DNA of 64,000 nt from Phytopythium helicoides (GCA_024867545.1 JANFNE010000017.1:769001-833000), one strand, 5' to 3'. Shown: positions 1 through 11,800, counted from the first letter of the stretch. Numbers and translations: made by a program. Notes: a model not told the origin generated them from the sequence alone.

Positions 1-1308
1 CACAGTAGTTTTTGACAATTGCGAGAAAACGGTAGGGCGCGTGCGCTTGTCACTTCCCACGGTTTCAGTCTCCCCGTCCAATGAAAAGTTGTCTGTAGTC
101 ACCATGAAAAGAGGTTTAGATAGTCCAAGCAAGAAAAATCGGACAAGCAGGGGCAATACCATTCAGCGCGAGCACCGGGACGGACGACAGGACTGGAGTT
201 GAAGGGAGTGCGGCGCCAGTCAGCGAAAACCCGACCGGCGGGTACAGCTTCTCGTTCAGCGTCAAGTGTGTCTTGCAAAAACGCGCGATGATCGCGCCAT
301 TCTCAACACGTGGGGCGTACTCGGACATCTCCCCTTCCGCCCCAGTCTGTTTCCATCCGAGATACGATCCGCTGAGCTTCACACCTTCGTCCACCATGTT
401 ACTGCTGTCGCCATAGCAGAGAAGGAAGCCTAAGAGATCCATGTGGTCCGCGCTGATAACTGTCTGCGAGTCGCTGTTGAGTTCCACCGATGGGTACAAT
501 AATGTGAACAGATCTTCCAGCTTCTCGCGCACAAACTCGAGGTAATACGCGTCAGAGGTCGACCTGTCCTGCATTCCGACAGTGTGTGGCGACGATGGCG
601 GTGGAGGGCTAGCTGCACCCAGATGAGGAGACATGCGCGCCATCATGGAAGGCGAAGCTGCGCCCAACCGCGGAGACTTTGATCCAGGAGCCTCAGAGGC
701 GGCAGTAGCGAGGCTCTCCGCGTGCTCGCGGTACCAAACGGCGTTGAATGACTCAAGCGAGTACTTGGAGCGCCACGAGTGCGGCTTGACCGTCTGTACG
801 AACAGAAAAATGACCACCTTGAACACCGGAACCTGCTCGCGCTCAAAGCACTGTTCCTCGTCAAACACCACGTCCGACGATGCCGCATAGGAGCTCTTGA
901 CCGCGATGAGTCGGTGAAACTGCAGCAGCAGCAGCCAGAACGCGCGATAGTCCCGCTCGCGCCACTGGAAGATATCCTGCACGGTCTCCTTCCAGAACGA
1001 GAAGCTGCAGAGCACACGGGGTCAGCACCAAAACCGCAAGAAGCGAAGAACAGCTCAGCAGCGCCGCCTTGCCTGATCGAGTTGAGGTTGTCGCTCTCGA
1101 CGAAGCCGCTGGGCGAGCCTGCGGAACTCTCGGCGTCCTCCATCTCTGCGTCTCCATCTGCGGCCGCGCCCTTGGCCGCCGCGAAGCGCGCGTGCAGCGC
1201 GTCGAGCGACTTCTGCACGTTGGCGACCGTCAGCGTGGCCGCGTACTTGGACGGCAGCGGCAGCAGCCCGAGCTCAAACAGCTCGAGGCGCAGCCAGATG
1301 CGCGGCAT
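1..1308 (-). CDS. TBCCD1: TBCC domain-containing protein 1-like, partial (3' end beyond the window)
   Basis: Exons 1308..1073, 1004..160 and 92..<1 join in frame. The N-terminus (MPRIWLRLELFELGLLPLPS) matches the short 'GLLPLPSK' opening of TBCCD1, and a later stretch (HMDLLGFLLCYGDSS) fits the family's central region; the C-terminal TBCC beta-helix lies off the left edge. Intron 93..159 is GT..AG with a CTATCTAAAC-like branch site; intron 1005..1072 appears to be GC..AG (donor CAG|GCAAGG, branch CTGAC). TBCCD1 is known to act at centrosome/basal bodies and in cell-shape and organelle positioning; that role is inferred here. I chose the ATG at 1308 because it opens the conserved block; an in-frame ATG at 1608 would add about 100 arginine-rich residues that look non-conserved. 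Confidence 0.6.
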
Positions 1309-1888
1309 GGCGCTGGCTGCCGGTTCGCTTGCGGACGGGAGGACCTGGGGGGAACGAGCGGCTGTGCCCACACGCAGGAGCAGAGCGTCAGTCCTGCCTC
1401 GAAATAGCTGCAGACACGCAGCCGCCAGCCGGCCTCTCTCGGCCTCCAGAGCGCGCCAGGAGCCCGCGGAAGCGGCAGCGCGCTCCCCTCGGAGCGCCGG
1501 AGCGAGCCAGAAGCCTCTCGCGCGCCTCACCTGCGCCTGGCGTCGCGTGGGGCGCCGCGATCGATCGCCGTCACCACCGGCTCGCCGCTTCTCGGGCGTG
1601 CAGCACAATTCGATGGAACGCCGCAGCGCCTGAGGTGGCGCGTTTTTCGCGAGTTTCGAGGTTTCCCATTGGTAGAAAGTGGTCTTACTTGTCTACTTTC
1701 ATCCAATCACTAGCGTTAAAAGAGATAAGACTTGTTCTTTTCGGAACTCGACTCGGGTTCACTATAGTCAACCGGACAAAAAAAACAAACAAACAATAGC
1801 TGATATAAAAAGCGTCATATTTGTACTGACAAAATCATGGCGAGGCACATGCAGAGCAGGCTCGGGCGTGGAGGCGCCGGCGATGGCG
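1309..1888. other. Intergenic: 3' of the dioxygenase gene and 5' leader of TBCCD1
   Basis: This stretch lies between two minus-strand genes. It holds the GC-rich leader of TBCCD1 and an AT-richer segment around 1660-1850. An ATTGG (inverted CCAAT box) sits at 1668-1672. No conserved protein was recognised in any frame; the open plus-strand frames are antisense to TBCCD1 and its leader. Confidence 0.5.
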
Positions 1889-2836
1889 CTACACGTAGCG
1901 CTGCAGGCGTGGCCCGTGGTAGGGCTCCGAGTGCACCTCGAAGACCGGGTCGAAGACCTCGAGCGTGACGAGCTCGCCGACCTCTAGCGGCGCGTGCTGC
2001 GGCTCCCGCGCCACGCGGTAGTAGGTGCAGTCGCGGCCCTCGCGCTCGTCGTAGGGCGGCGTGAGGATGTCGAAGATGGCGCAGCCGCGCTCCGTGCCCG
2101 CCACGAACTCGTGCAGGTTGCCATGATCTGGCGCCAGCGCCGTCGTGTGCGGCGCCGAGAGCACCTCGTCCTGGCTCAGGCGCGCGCGACGCGAGGGCGT
2201 GGCGGCCGCGTCCGTGGTCGTCGCGTGGGCCACGGGCTGTCCGTCGGCGTCCACGAGGTCGAACGAGCGCACGTGGAGACTTCCGTAGAGCACGCGCGAG
2301 ACGACGCTCATGCCCGGGTGGTCGTGCAGCGGCAGCGACGCGCCGGGCGAGAGGATGAAGATGCTGCGAGGAGGGCGACGCAAGGTGAGACCATGGCGAG
2401 CGAGCGACCTCCGAGAGCCACGCACCCCATCGAGAAGGTCTCGTCCTCGTAGATGTGCTGGTAGTAGACGCTCTTGCGCGCGTGTGGCTCGCCTCCCTCG
2501 TCGCCGTCGCCCGGTGGCACCTTGAGCTGGACTGCGGGGGGTAATACCATTGCACGTGTCAGCCGCATCCCACTCCCGCGACCACTTGACAGCACGGCGC
2601 CATCCCCGCCGGTCTGCGAGCCCCCAAAGCTCCGCCTCGCACGTACAGTGGGCGGGCAGCAGCTGGTCGCAGAGCGCCTTGACGGTCGCCAGCTCGCCCG
2701 CGTCGAGCGCCTGCACGCCGCGCAGCCGCACGAGCCGCGCCAGCTCGGCGTGGATGGCCTCGAGCAGCCGCCGGCCGGTCGCCAGGTCGCCGTTGCCCTG
2801 CACCAGCGAGCGCCAGAGCGAGCCGAGCGCGTCCAT
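1889..2836 (-). CDS. ADO: Cysteamine/cysteine (thiol) dioxygenase, ADO/PCO family
   Basis: Three exons (2836..2647, 2531..2426, 2363..1889) give 256 residues, close to the roughly 270 of animal ADO. Both introns (115 and 62 nt) are GT..AG and keep phase. After splicing, the cupin core reads FSMGIFILSPGASLPLHDHPGM, almost identical to ADO; the two histidines of LHDHPGM and the one in GNLHEF are the expected iron ligands, and FDILTPPYDEREGRDC is the usual C-terminal signature. The family oxidises N-terminal cysteine of proteins (oxygen sensing through the N-degron route) or cysteamine. No targeting signal is seen, so a cytosolic place is likely. The ATG at 2836 opens directly into a helical N-terminal segment. 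Confidence 0.9.
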   Translation of the reverse strand: MDALGSLWRSLVQGNGDLATGRRLLEAIHAELARLVRLRGVQALDAGELATVKALCDQLLPAHCTCEAELWGLADRRGWRRAVKWSREWDAADTCNGITPRSPAQGATGRRRRGRRATRAQERLLPAHLRGRDLLDGVRGSRRSLARHGLTLRRPPRSIFILSPGASLPLHDHPGMSVVSRVLYGSLHVRSFDLVDADGQPVAHATTTDAAATPSRRARLSQDEVLSAPHTTALAPDHGNLHEFVAGTERGCAIFDILTPPYDEREGRDCTYYRVAREPQHAPLEVGELVTLEVFDPVFEVHSEPYHGPRLQRYV

Positions 2837-2969
2837 CGCAGCCCCGCGCGCGAATCGGAGAAGTCGGCGGCGCGCGCAGCAAAGACACGCATGAGCAGCT
2901 CCCTGGCGGCGGCGCCCGCGCTGCCGTTACGGCTTGGGGATGTGTTAGGGCCGGCGGGGGACCAGGCGG

Positions 2970-2974
2970 CCAAT
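2970..2974 (+). promoter_or_regulatory. CCAAT box upstream of the thiol dioxygenase
   Basis: CCAATCAG lies about 135 nt upstream of the ADO-like start codon. Similar GCCAATC elements occur 50-120 nt upstream of several other genes in this window, so a promoter role is inferred from recurrence. Confidence 0.35.
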
Positions 2975-3069
2975 CAGCGCCGGTGGTTTCGCCCGAGAGC
3001 TATTAAAAAGTGGTTAAGACCCGCGCTATTCGAGTGCGTCAGCACCCGGGGAAGCTTCAACGTCGGCGA

Positions 3070-3400
3070 GGCGGATGGATGCTTGTTGGCACCACTTTTG
3101 TTCAAGAGCACCGCACTTGACATTTCGCTGGACCTAGCGGATCTAGTCGAGCCACTAACCACGCTCGACGACGAAATGTCGACGAACTTGCAGCAGCTTG
3201 CACACTCACTTCGCCCACAAGTACGGGATGCCGACGTGCTGGAGCAACCTGTCGACGAGTTTGAGGACATTCCGCTGCCCGCCTTCGCTTGGACCCGTTG
3301 ACATCGTCACACCTCAACGGACCCCACCTCATTCCAGAACACACATCAACGTTGCCACCCTCGCCAGAATCTCACGGACCACCCACCGCAGAACTGTGCA
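3070..3400 (+). pseudogene. TAF8-like (TFIID subunit) coding remnant or indel-broken gene
   Basis: Two adjacent frames each read protein-like. The first ends in LTTLDDEMSTNLQQLAHS and then VDEFEDIPLPAFAW, like the end of a histone fold followed by the '..DIPFP..' linker of TAF8. The next frame gives HLIPEHTSTLPPSPESH, resembling the TAF8 signature 'IP.HLPPFP..HTY'. A single base shift near 3297 joins them. There is no clean start, and the sequence after 3400 is not recognisable. TAF8 pairs with TAF10 in TFIID; here that is only a resemblance noticed by eye. It could be a decayed copy or a real gene hit by assembly indels. Confidence 0.3.
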
Positions 3401-3885
3401 AATATTAGGAACCGGCCACGTCCGGTCATACCATGCTGGATTCGCCCTCATTCAGAATCCTGCTTTGGAAGGTGACCAAGTTCTCCAGAGTTGCCGGTCT
3501 ACTTCACAGCAATACTCGAGTGGTAGCTCAGCGTGAGCAAATGGATGGCTCTGCATGCGTCTGCTTTGGCGACCGTCCAGCGGAGATTGGTGAGGGTTTT
3601 GTCACTCGGCGGCGACAAAACAGTGAGTCAAGGATGACTCGGCGGCTCAACTAGTTGTTCTGACCAATTTCCTCAACGTCCTCAGAAGACCGGGCACTTA
3701 ACATTACAAAGCAAACGAGAAAAAGCGCCAACAGGAAATCTACGCACAAACGTGTTGGTGTCGGCCTCCAATCGCATCGGGCTTCGACCGCCCGAGATGG
3801 ATCACATTCTGGTGCCTACTCAGTATTCACAAGCACCATCGCAGAGAGCGCCACCGTACTCTCCGGTGCTTAGTGCTGCCCAAAC
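3401..3885. other. Unassigned stretch
   Basis: Short frames on the plus strand run to 3654 and might be the tail of the TAF8-like piece, but I recognise nothing in them. The rest is the 3' flank of the minus-strand START/zinc-finger gene. Confidence 0.4.
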
Positions 3886-5737
3886 TCAGTCGAGCCACTC
3901 GAAGCGGTCGCGGGTGCGCAGCATGCTCGCAGCCTGCGAGTGGGCACGCGCGAGGCAGAAGGTGAGCTCTGCCTGGTCGTTAGCAGCCTGGAGCCGCGTG
4001 AGCAGCGAGTGACGGTGCGCTTCGAGTGAGTCGTCATCGTAACACGAGGACGCTGATGACGACGCGGTCGAGAATCGACTCAGTCTCGGCATCTCGAGGC
4101 CTGCTTCGCAGCCTGGCTGGCAACGCGAGAGCGATGAGCGCGACGGCGTATGGAACGACTCGAGCACGTCGCTCTCCTCGTCGCTACCCGAGCCACCCGA
4201 CTGGTCCATGCGGCTGGACCCCGACGCCAGCATCCGCGCCATCTCCTCCGTGCCCAGCGACGACAAGTTTGACAGTCGCTGCTCGCTCTGCGCATCGAGC
4301 TCGAGCAAGTGCTGCGAGATCTTGAGCGAGAACACGGCTAGCGATCGCGCACTGCTGAGCAGCTCCTGGTCCACTCCGTCAACCGCCAACCGCTGCGTGT
4401 GCCGCCATGCTGATGCCGAGCTCTGGTCCGCTTGAAACTCGTCCTCGTTGGTCGACCCTGTGCGGGGCTTGGACGTTGGCGATGCAGAAAGACGATCTCC
4501 AACCCTCAACGCGCGAGAGTCGACATGCACGAGGCACGTTGTGCAGAAGGTTGCCGAGCGCACCGTGCAGTCGTCCTCAGGCAGCACCTGGGCTCGGGTG
4601 CGGCAGCGCCGGCAGATTTGCTGCACCAAAGACACAGGAAGGGTGAGCACTCAGACTATCATCAATCAATTGTTGGTGCGTCGCACCTGCCGCTGACAGC
4701 CTGCGCATTTGCTGAACGTCTCGAACACATACGGCGTGCACCGACACACGTCGCACGCGCTGCTGCTCATTCACCCGGATTCGGTTGGTTAGCGATCAAG
4801 CTCTCCACAGCTTTGCTCCAGCAGAATAAACTCACCTCCTCGGTACGGCGCAGGCCGGTCGGTCGAGAATGGCGCGACAGGAAAGCGCTGTGGCTCGATA
4901 CTGGCGTTTCCGTAGCGGGGCCGATCGCCTTGGAGGTCTCAATGAGCGCCGCGAGCTTCTTGGCGCGTGCAACGTCCACTGTGCGAGTGATGGACAAAGC
5001 CAAGTCACACAGCACCCCAGCTGCCATGTACGAGCGCCCAAAGCCAGCAAACGACCCCAGCATATACACGCCGACGCGCGACTGCTCTCCACCTATCACA
5101 GTCGTCGAGTTCCTCTAGCAGATAGCAAAGTTCCAAACTTGTGGGAGCGCGTGTGCTCTGGATCATGCCCCGAGGCAACGACTGCATGACAAGGTACGCG
5201 AGTCTTCGTCCAGACGCAGCCTGGGTCACCATGCCCATTTTCTCGAAGAAGACGATGTCGCGGTCGGCAACACAGCCACCGAGCACTCTCAACGCCTGCC
5301 CACTTGACGCCTGTGAAAGCGCTCGGGTCATCCTCGCTTCCTGCTTGCGCGACCTGGAGCACAGCGCAGCGAGACACGCGAGAACAGCGGATGGCACAGT
5401 GCGCGCGCATCTCCTCGCTTGAGGTGCAGTGGAGGCCCGTAAGCACGTCGTCCAGACGCGCTTTCATGGTGCCGACGCACAGTAGAGATGGGCTCGGGCT
5501 GGGCCAGCGTTCGCGGAAGGCACTGACACCCACGCGCGAGCCCATGTACTTCCATCGCGCGAGGTCGAGCTCCCGGTCGAGTTTCCCATAGGCGCTAATG
5601 GTGCTTACAAGTAGTTCCTCCGCGCGATCGTGGCACTCGTCGAGCTGCGATGGTGACAGAGAGAAGACTACGGGCGAGCTGCACGCCTGCGAAGCTGGTG
5701 CCGATGCGTCCGAGTTAGTGCGGCTGCTCGTGGCCAT
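3886..5737 (-). CDS. START-like domain plus C-terminal FYVE-like zinc finger protein (oomycete type)
   Basis: The start MATSSRTNSD at 5737 leads into a START-like lipid-binding region (LLCVGTMKARLDDVLTGLHC, FTGVKW, DRDIVFFEKMGMV). A zinc-finger-like part follows (CDVCRC..CAGCQ, then CRRCRT and FCTTC), with four CxxC pairs, and a serine-rich tail ends at 3886. Introns 4763..4835 and 4621..4686 are GT..AG. Proteins of this design are abundant in oomycetes and are thought to bind lipids at membranes; the ligand is unknown. The coding frame needs three one-base corrections, near 5260-5290, near 5106 and between about 4850 and 4950; each time the reading resumes in perfect family register. I read these as sequence errors, but an inactivated copy cannot be excluded. 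Confidence 0.6.
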
Positions 5738-6349
5738 TGTGAGACGCTGAGGGTGCGGCGTCGTATGTCCGCGGCGTCGCGGCTTGAAAGCTTTGCGTGT
5801 CATCGGGCGAGTTGAGTAGTGGAGAAGGAGCGTGACTTGCCGAGCAGCAAACAGGAGGGATGATGTGGCTGTGTTGTGTTCCGGACGTATCGATACGGAG
5901 CTGAACGGCGGGGCGATGTGGATGAGGAAGTGGCCCCTCCTGCTTCTACAGAAGTGGTGAATCAAGGAGAAGAAGCCAAGGTTGCCGATCGCGCAGGTCG
6001 GACTGCAGCTGGTTCGAGAAAAGTCGTTGAAGATGACGCAGGTTGCCGAGACCGTGCGGAAAGCACCGAGATTCCGCGTCGATCGGCTATCAGCGTGGCA
6101 CATACAACTCAATAGCTCCCAGCAGATGAACCACTAAGGACTCGCTTGGGCCAACCTCCTCGCGTTGGGGTCGACAACATCGAGTGCAGCGCACGACATC
6201 TTCACCTGAACGAACAAGCATGAGAGCTACGCGACTACCGAAACAAAACGTAGCTATGTCCCGTCTTTGCATGACAGGTTGACACCAGCATCAACCAGCC
6301 GTTACCAATGCTCGCTCAGTCGTAGCTCTATGATAAATAGCAGAGCGCA
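5738..6349. other. Intergenic, no gene recognised
   Basis: This 612-bp gap separates two minus-strand genes. The frame of the START gene stays open upstream to 6112, so part of it may be leader or an N-terminal extension starting at one of several ATGs, but the composition looks non-coding. Nothing else is recognised. Confidence 0.45.
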
Positions 6350-8777
6350 TCACTTGCGCGCGGAGCGGAAGGCCTCGAAGAACGCCAGCATGGCGTCGTC
6401 AATTTGCGGGTGCACGCGCTCCATGGCGCGCAGGAAGTGGCGCGTGGCGACCTCCTCGGCGTCCTGCCGGTGCTCGTCGATCGCGGCCATGGCGGCCTCG
6501 CGACACAGCGCTGCGAGCTCAGCCCCAGAGAAGCGAGCAGTTGCGATGGCAACGCTCTTCAGGTTGACATCGCCTGCGAGCGGTAGCCGACGCGTGTGAA
6601 CGCGCAATATCTCTTCGCGACCCTGGAGATCAGGCGGACCAACGAAAAGCGCACGATCGATGCGTCCAGGCCGCAGCAACGCCGGGTCCAACAAGTCTGG
6701 CCGGTTCGTGGCAGCAACAACGAGGACTTGGCGCAGTGGCTCGACGCCGTCCAGCTCCGTCAGCAGCTGACTCAGCACGCGATCAGCAACCTGAGAGCCA
6801 CCGCCGCCGCCACCCCCGCGGTTCGAAGACGCGAGCGCGTCGATCTCGTCAAAGAAGACGACAGTAGGAGCCGCAGCACGGGCCTTGCGGAAGAGTTGTT
6901 GGCACGGCGCGTTCCGACTCACCAACCCACTTGCTGAAAAGCTCGGGGCCTTTGACGGCAATAAAATTCATTTGACTCTCGGTTGCGAGCGCCTTGGCTG
7001 CGAGTGTCTTGCTGCATCCTGGCGGCCCATACAGCAACACTCCCTTGGGTGGCCGGATGCCCAGTCTCACGAACGCCTCTGGGTGTGCAAGTGGCCATTC
7101 CACTGCCTCACGAAGCTGCTGCTTGAGCGCCACTTGGCCACCAATGTCTTTCCAAAACACTCGCGGAACCTCTACGGCGAGCTCTCGGAGGGCACTGGGC
7201 CGCACGCCTTTCATAGCGTTCTGTAAATCTTCTAGCTCAATACAGAAAGGTGGAAGGGGTGATTGATGCTCTGCTCCATGTCGGACAGCATCTTGTTGCG
7301 CATCCGTTTCTGAGCCATCAGACTTTGCAAACGCACGCTTCAGGGCGAGCAATGCTGCCTCCTTGCATAGCGCGCTCAAGTCCGCTCCAACATAACCGTG
7401 CGCAGTAGATGCGAGGTCACGCATCTGTTCTTCAGATAACTTGTGGGGCAGGCGGCGCAGAGAAACACGAAGGATGTCAAATCGGTCGTTAGCGCTTGGG
7501 ATTCCGATCTCGACTTCACGGTCAAACCGACCGGGGCGGCGAATCGCTGGATCCAATGCATTTGCACGGTTCGTGGCTCCCAGCACGACAACATTGCGCT
7601 GTGCGTCGCCGTCGAGCCCGTCCATGAGTGTCAACAGCGTTGCGACGAGTCGTTTCTCCATATCACCAACCCGAGCGTCACGCTTCGGGCAAATGGCGTC
7701 GATCTCATCGATAAAAATCAGCGACGGAGCGGCGCGAGCGGCAGATGCAAATACGGCGCGAAGGTTCGCTTCGCTCTCACCAACAAACTTGCTCACGACT
7801 TCTGGTCCGTTGATAAAGAAGATGCGCGCGTTCAGTTCACTCGCGAGCGCACGAGCAATCAGCGTCTTGCCCGTTCCTGGAGGTCCAAACATAAGCACAC
7901 CCTTCGGCGCTGGCAGCCCGAACTTCCGAAACGCCCCTGGGTTTACAAGAGGCTGCTCGATCACTTCTCGAATCGCCTTGATCTCTTTCTGTAGTCCACC
8001 CACGGCTGCAAACCCGTCCGTCTTCTGCAGCGAGCCGTCGTTCGCGAGTGACTCAAGAGACAAGGACTTCATCCCAGCCGCTAGCTCCTCTTGCCCAGTC
8101 TCGGCATTGTCGAGCGAGCTGACCGACTGTTCTTTCGTAGCTACCGCTGCAGTATCCCACCGCACAGTCACCTGCGTTGACGAGCCTGAAACTCGTGCGA
8201 TGGCGCTGCTGGATACCAGCGCGGAGACATCGACGTTTCCTTCCTGCCGTCTGTTCCCGTTGACGCTCACCACGCGGAACGTCGTGGCCACGCCGTGCAC
8301 CGGCAGCGAGAGAAGCGCGTCCACGTGCAGTAAGACACCGTCGAGCATGGCGCGCACGTATCTGTCCAGCAGCGCGCGCTCCTTGGATGACGGCGCGCTG
8401 CGGTTAGTCGGCGCCACGACCTGCAGCGCCACCTCGGTGGCTCTCGCTCGGCTCAGCTGCGCATCCAGCGGGAACACCTCGACCTCCGCCTGCGCCTCGA
8501 CTGCGGCCTCCCACATGCTGCTCAGCCCCACGCCGCGCCGCTTGACCTTGTCCATGGGCCACGCCACGCCGCAAGCCAGCAGCCTCGCCTCGCCGCCTTC
8601 CGCCGCGCGCACAGCGAGCGCCACGAGCCCGCCGGCCTCCAGGCGCGCGCCAGCCATGTCCGAAGGGTTCAGGTACACTTTCGACTGCCCGCCGGCCGCG
8701 CGAGCGCCGCCACGGACGAGCTGCACGCGCGCAACCAGCGGCGCCGCGCCGCCACTTGGAGCCATCATGGGAGTCAT
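6350..8777 (-). CDS. AFG2: AFG2/SPATA5-type tandem AAA+ ATPase
   Basis: About 800 residues in a single exon. The N-terminal domain (to about residue 250) is followed by two AAA modules. The first has [17 protein letters not shown] and the arginine-finger region NPxIRRPGRFD-like; the second has GPPGCSKT, TVVFFDEIDAL and LLRPGRIDRAL. The pattern fits AFG2 (Drg1), which releases shuttling factors from pre-60S ribosomes, more than CDC48. One extra base near 6901 (in GTGCCAACAAC) breaks the frame between GESERAV and QQLFRKARAA; removing it restores a perfect AAA sequence. The start is one of ATGs at 8777, 8768 or 8765; the family motif PSGGAAPLVARVQ follows. Its start lies only about 100 bp from the stop of the helicase gene. 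Confidence 0.85.
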
Positions 8778-8880
8778 GGCGCTTTTGGTGGCAGCGAGCC
8801 AAATGATGACGCTAAAGTGGAAATCCGCAACAGTGACATGTTGGTCTGTCAAAACTTATCGCCAAGCGACGCCATGCTTG

Positions 8881-11800
8881 TCAATGGCTACACTCGTCGC
8901 TGGCCTCGCCCGAGGGGAGCAGCAGCTGCTTGGCGGCGGCGTCGCTGAAGTAGGAGCGCCGACTGCGCGCGTCCTTGATAGAGGGCGCGCCACGCGGCGC
9001 TCTGCTCCAGCAGCCGCGAGTTGCCGAGCACCCAGAGACTCGACTTGGCGCGCGTGATGGCCACGTTCATTCGGCGCTCGTCGGCCCAGAACGCCGTCCG
9101 TGGTGCCGTCCTTGCCGCGCTTCTTCTTGCCGTTGCCTCGACGCCCTCCGGAGCTCGTGCGCACGCACGAGTAGATAATGATGTCCTTCTCGCGGCCTTG
9201 GAACCCGTCGACGGTGTTCACCTCGACACCAAGGCGGACATCCAACTCGCGCTCGAGGCGCGCAAGTCGTGACCCAAGCTCGTAGATTTGCTGCTTGTAA
9301 GGCGCAATCACGCCAATAGTCTTTTTCCACTCGAGATGCGGAAACTCCCGCAGAAGCGCGCGAATGAGCACCGCGACGAGCTCGACCTCGCTCATGTTGC
9401 GTAAAGACGTCGATCCGCTCACCTGACTTTGAGCCCCACTAGCAACGTCAATGAACGCGAACGGACGGAACAACTTGTGCGAATGGAACTGCCGCGAGGT
9501 CGAGCGTGCGAGCTGTGCATCCTGTACAAGTTTTCCGGCATAAAAGTACGACGACGGGAAGCGTGCAATGTCTGGGTGCATGCGGTACTGCCGAGTGAGC
9601 ATCTGCACGCGAGACCCGTTCTCGACCATGCGCTGGAACAAGCTACGATCATAACCGATAGCCACCAAGCGCTTCGACAACACGGTTGCAGGCAACTGTC
9701 GATGATCTCCAACGAGAATCATGCGATGCGGGCGAATTTGAAAGGGATAAGCGTGCTTGCCTCCACAGCTTGAGCAGCCTCATCAATGATCAGAGCATCG
9801 AATTCGTGTGCAAAGTCGCATCAGCGCAACAGAACCAGCACCACTGAGGGTACAGAACACAATCTGCGCTCCACTTACGATGGCTTGTCGAGCTGCGCGC
9901 GACGTACCAAATGAAGCTTTTTGCCGAGCCACCTGAGTCTCGAGAAGAAGATTCTCGACCTCGGCAGCGTACTTGCGCATCTTGCTGCGCGTCTTTTTTG
10001 CTCCGCTTGCCTCGCGCTCGCTTCCGATGTGCAAATTGGTGTTGCCTGCATTAGTGCTGTCTGGACGACCAACACGCACCATTCGTGGTCGGTATGGCTT
10101 TCCTGTCGAGCTGTCGACAAGTCCTTCGCTGACGACTCGCACGACCAGCTCATCCACGGCGGCGTTGCTCGGAGCAGCCACCAAAATTCGAACCGAATTG
10201 TTGCGTGGTCCTGAATCTGCGCTTCCCTTGCTGCTTCCACCACTTTGGAGCGAAGCGCCAACACGAATACGGGCTGTTCCTTTGCGGAGCGTTGAAAGGC
10301 CCGCACCATCTAACAGCGCGCTCAGCAAACCTAAGACGGTCTTCGTCTTGCCTGTACCTGGCTGCATCCAGTTGAATCAGTCTTTTTGGTTCCATCAAAA
10401 ACAAAGAGGCAGCGAAACAACTACACACCGGTCCCTGGATCATGACAGTCTTGTTCTCTCCAAGACACGCAGCGATCGCATGCATCTGTGAGCTGTTATA
10501 CTTGCGTTCGAGGTTCTTCTTCAGCTCTGGTGACATAATGTCGTCCGAGATGGACTCACTATCTTCAGTTTCTGCTTTCGTCGAAGACGCCACCACTCCA
10601 TTCAACAGCATCCTCTGTAGATCTGGAGAAAAGAATCCCATTGCTTTGATTGCCTGGTACTCGCGGGCACTCGTCGTCGTGTTATGCACATGCTGGATAG
10701 ACCAGCTCCACTTACTCGCTCGCTGATTTGACATGGAGAGCTCAGTCACTGCGGAGAAGCTCGAAAGCACGGCATCGTCGTCGGTTTGGGCATCCAATCC
10801 ACGGTTATGAACTCGCAACAGCACGCAGACTTGATCGTTTGTGTCACCACCAGTCGATCCGCTGTTGGCGCCATGACCACCTCCGGTATCACCCACAACC
10901 GAGTTGCACAGTACCACACCGTATGCTGACATCTCAAATGACTTCCACTGTGGCGATCGAACTACTATGAGGTCGCCGCTGAGAAGTTCCATCGATGCAG
11001 AACCTGCATTATTTGGTCGTTTCCCGCCATCGCTATGTTTGCGAAGAGGGCGGAAGGTCAAGATGAAGTCATTTGCGTTGCTGGACGTGCCGGTAAAACC
11101 ACTCTCAGAGAAAATTTGAGCGCTAGGGGTCAACGTTGTCTTCTGGCGGTTCGACTGCTGGCTTGAGCCACACGGAGAGACTGATGTCAAGTAGTACAGC
11201 CGACCTGAAGATCCACCACCTTTCGAATTAATGTTGTTCCCGATGGACGCTAGAAGCTCTTCAGTGATTGCGTCCAGCTGCGTCGTGCGGTACTGGTCGA
11301 TCGTGTCGTACCGACTTGGAAGCTTCTTGCCAGCAAATTGACGAAGGCTAGACGAAGATGAGCTCCAATCGTTTCTCTGACCGCCGCCTCCACCCACTTG
11401 ACCGGGAATCAGATCAAGCAAAAAGTCATAAAAGTCATCGAGCGCTGGCCACAGCAAAGTGCTTCGAATCGATGCTCCAGAGCTTGAACCAGACTTAGCC
11501 TTCGAGTTCATCGCAGAAGATGACCCAAGGGTACTGTCACTTCTAGCTCGTTTTTTAGAGCTAGTCTGCGGTGGTCCTGACGATGTGCTTAAACGCTTTG
11601 CAGCAACTTTACTAGACAAAGCTGCAGAAACACCAGGGCTATGAGATGCGCGAGGCGGCGGAGCACGAGGAGCAAACCTTTTCTTCTCTCCAGTTGACGA
11701 AGTCGCAGCTGCTTGCAGCGCAGCTTCTAGTGCGTTTTTGGTGGAGGTATCGTTCACTTCCCCTTCATTGTCGCTTTCAGAGGATGAAGCTTCCGAACTG

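Noticed and set aside
7441..9057. Long plus-strand open frame (538 codons)
   Set aside because: It is antisense to the AFG2-type ATPase, whose motifs are unmistakable; the frame is open because of codon bias on the true strand.
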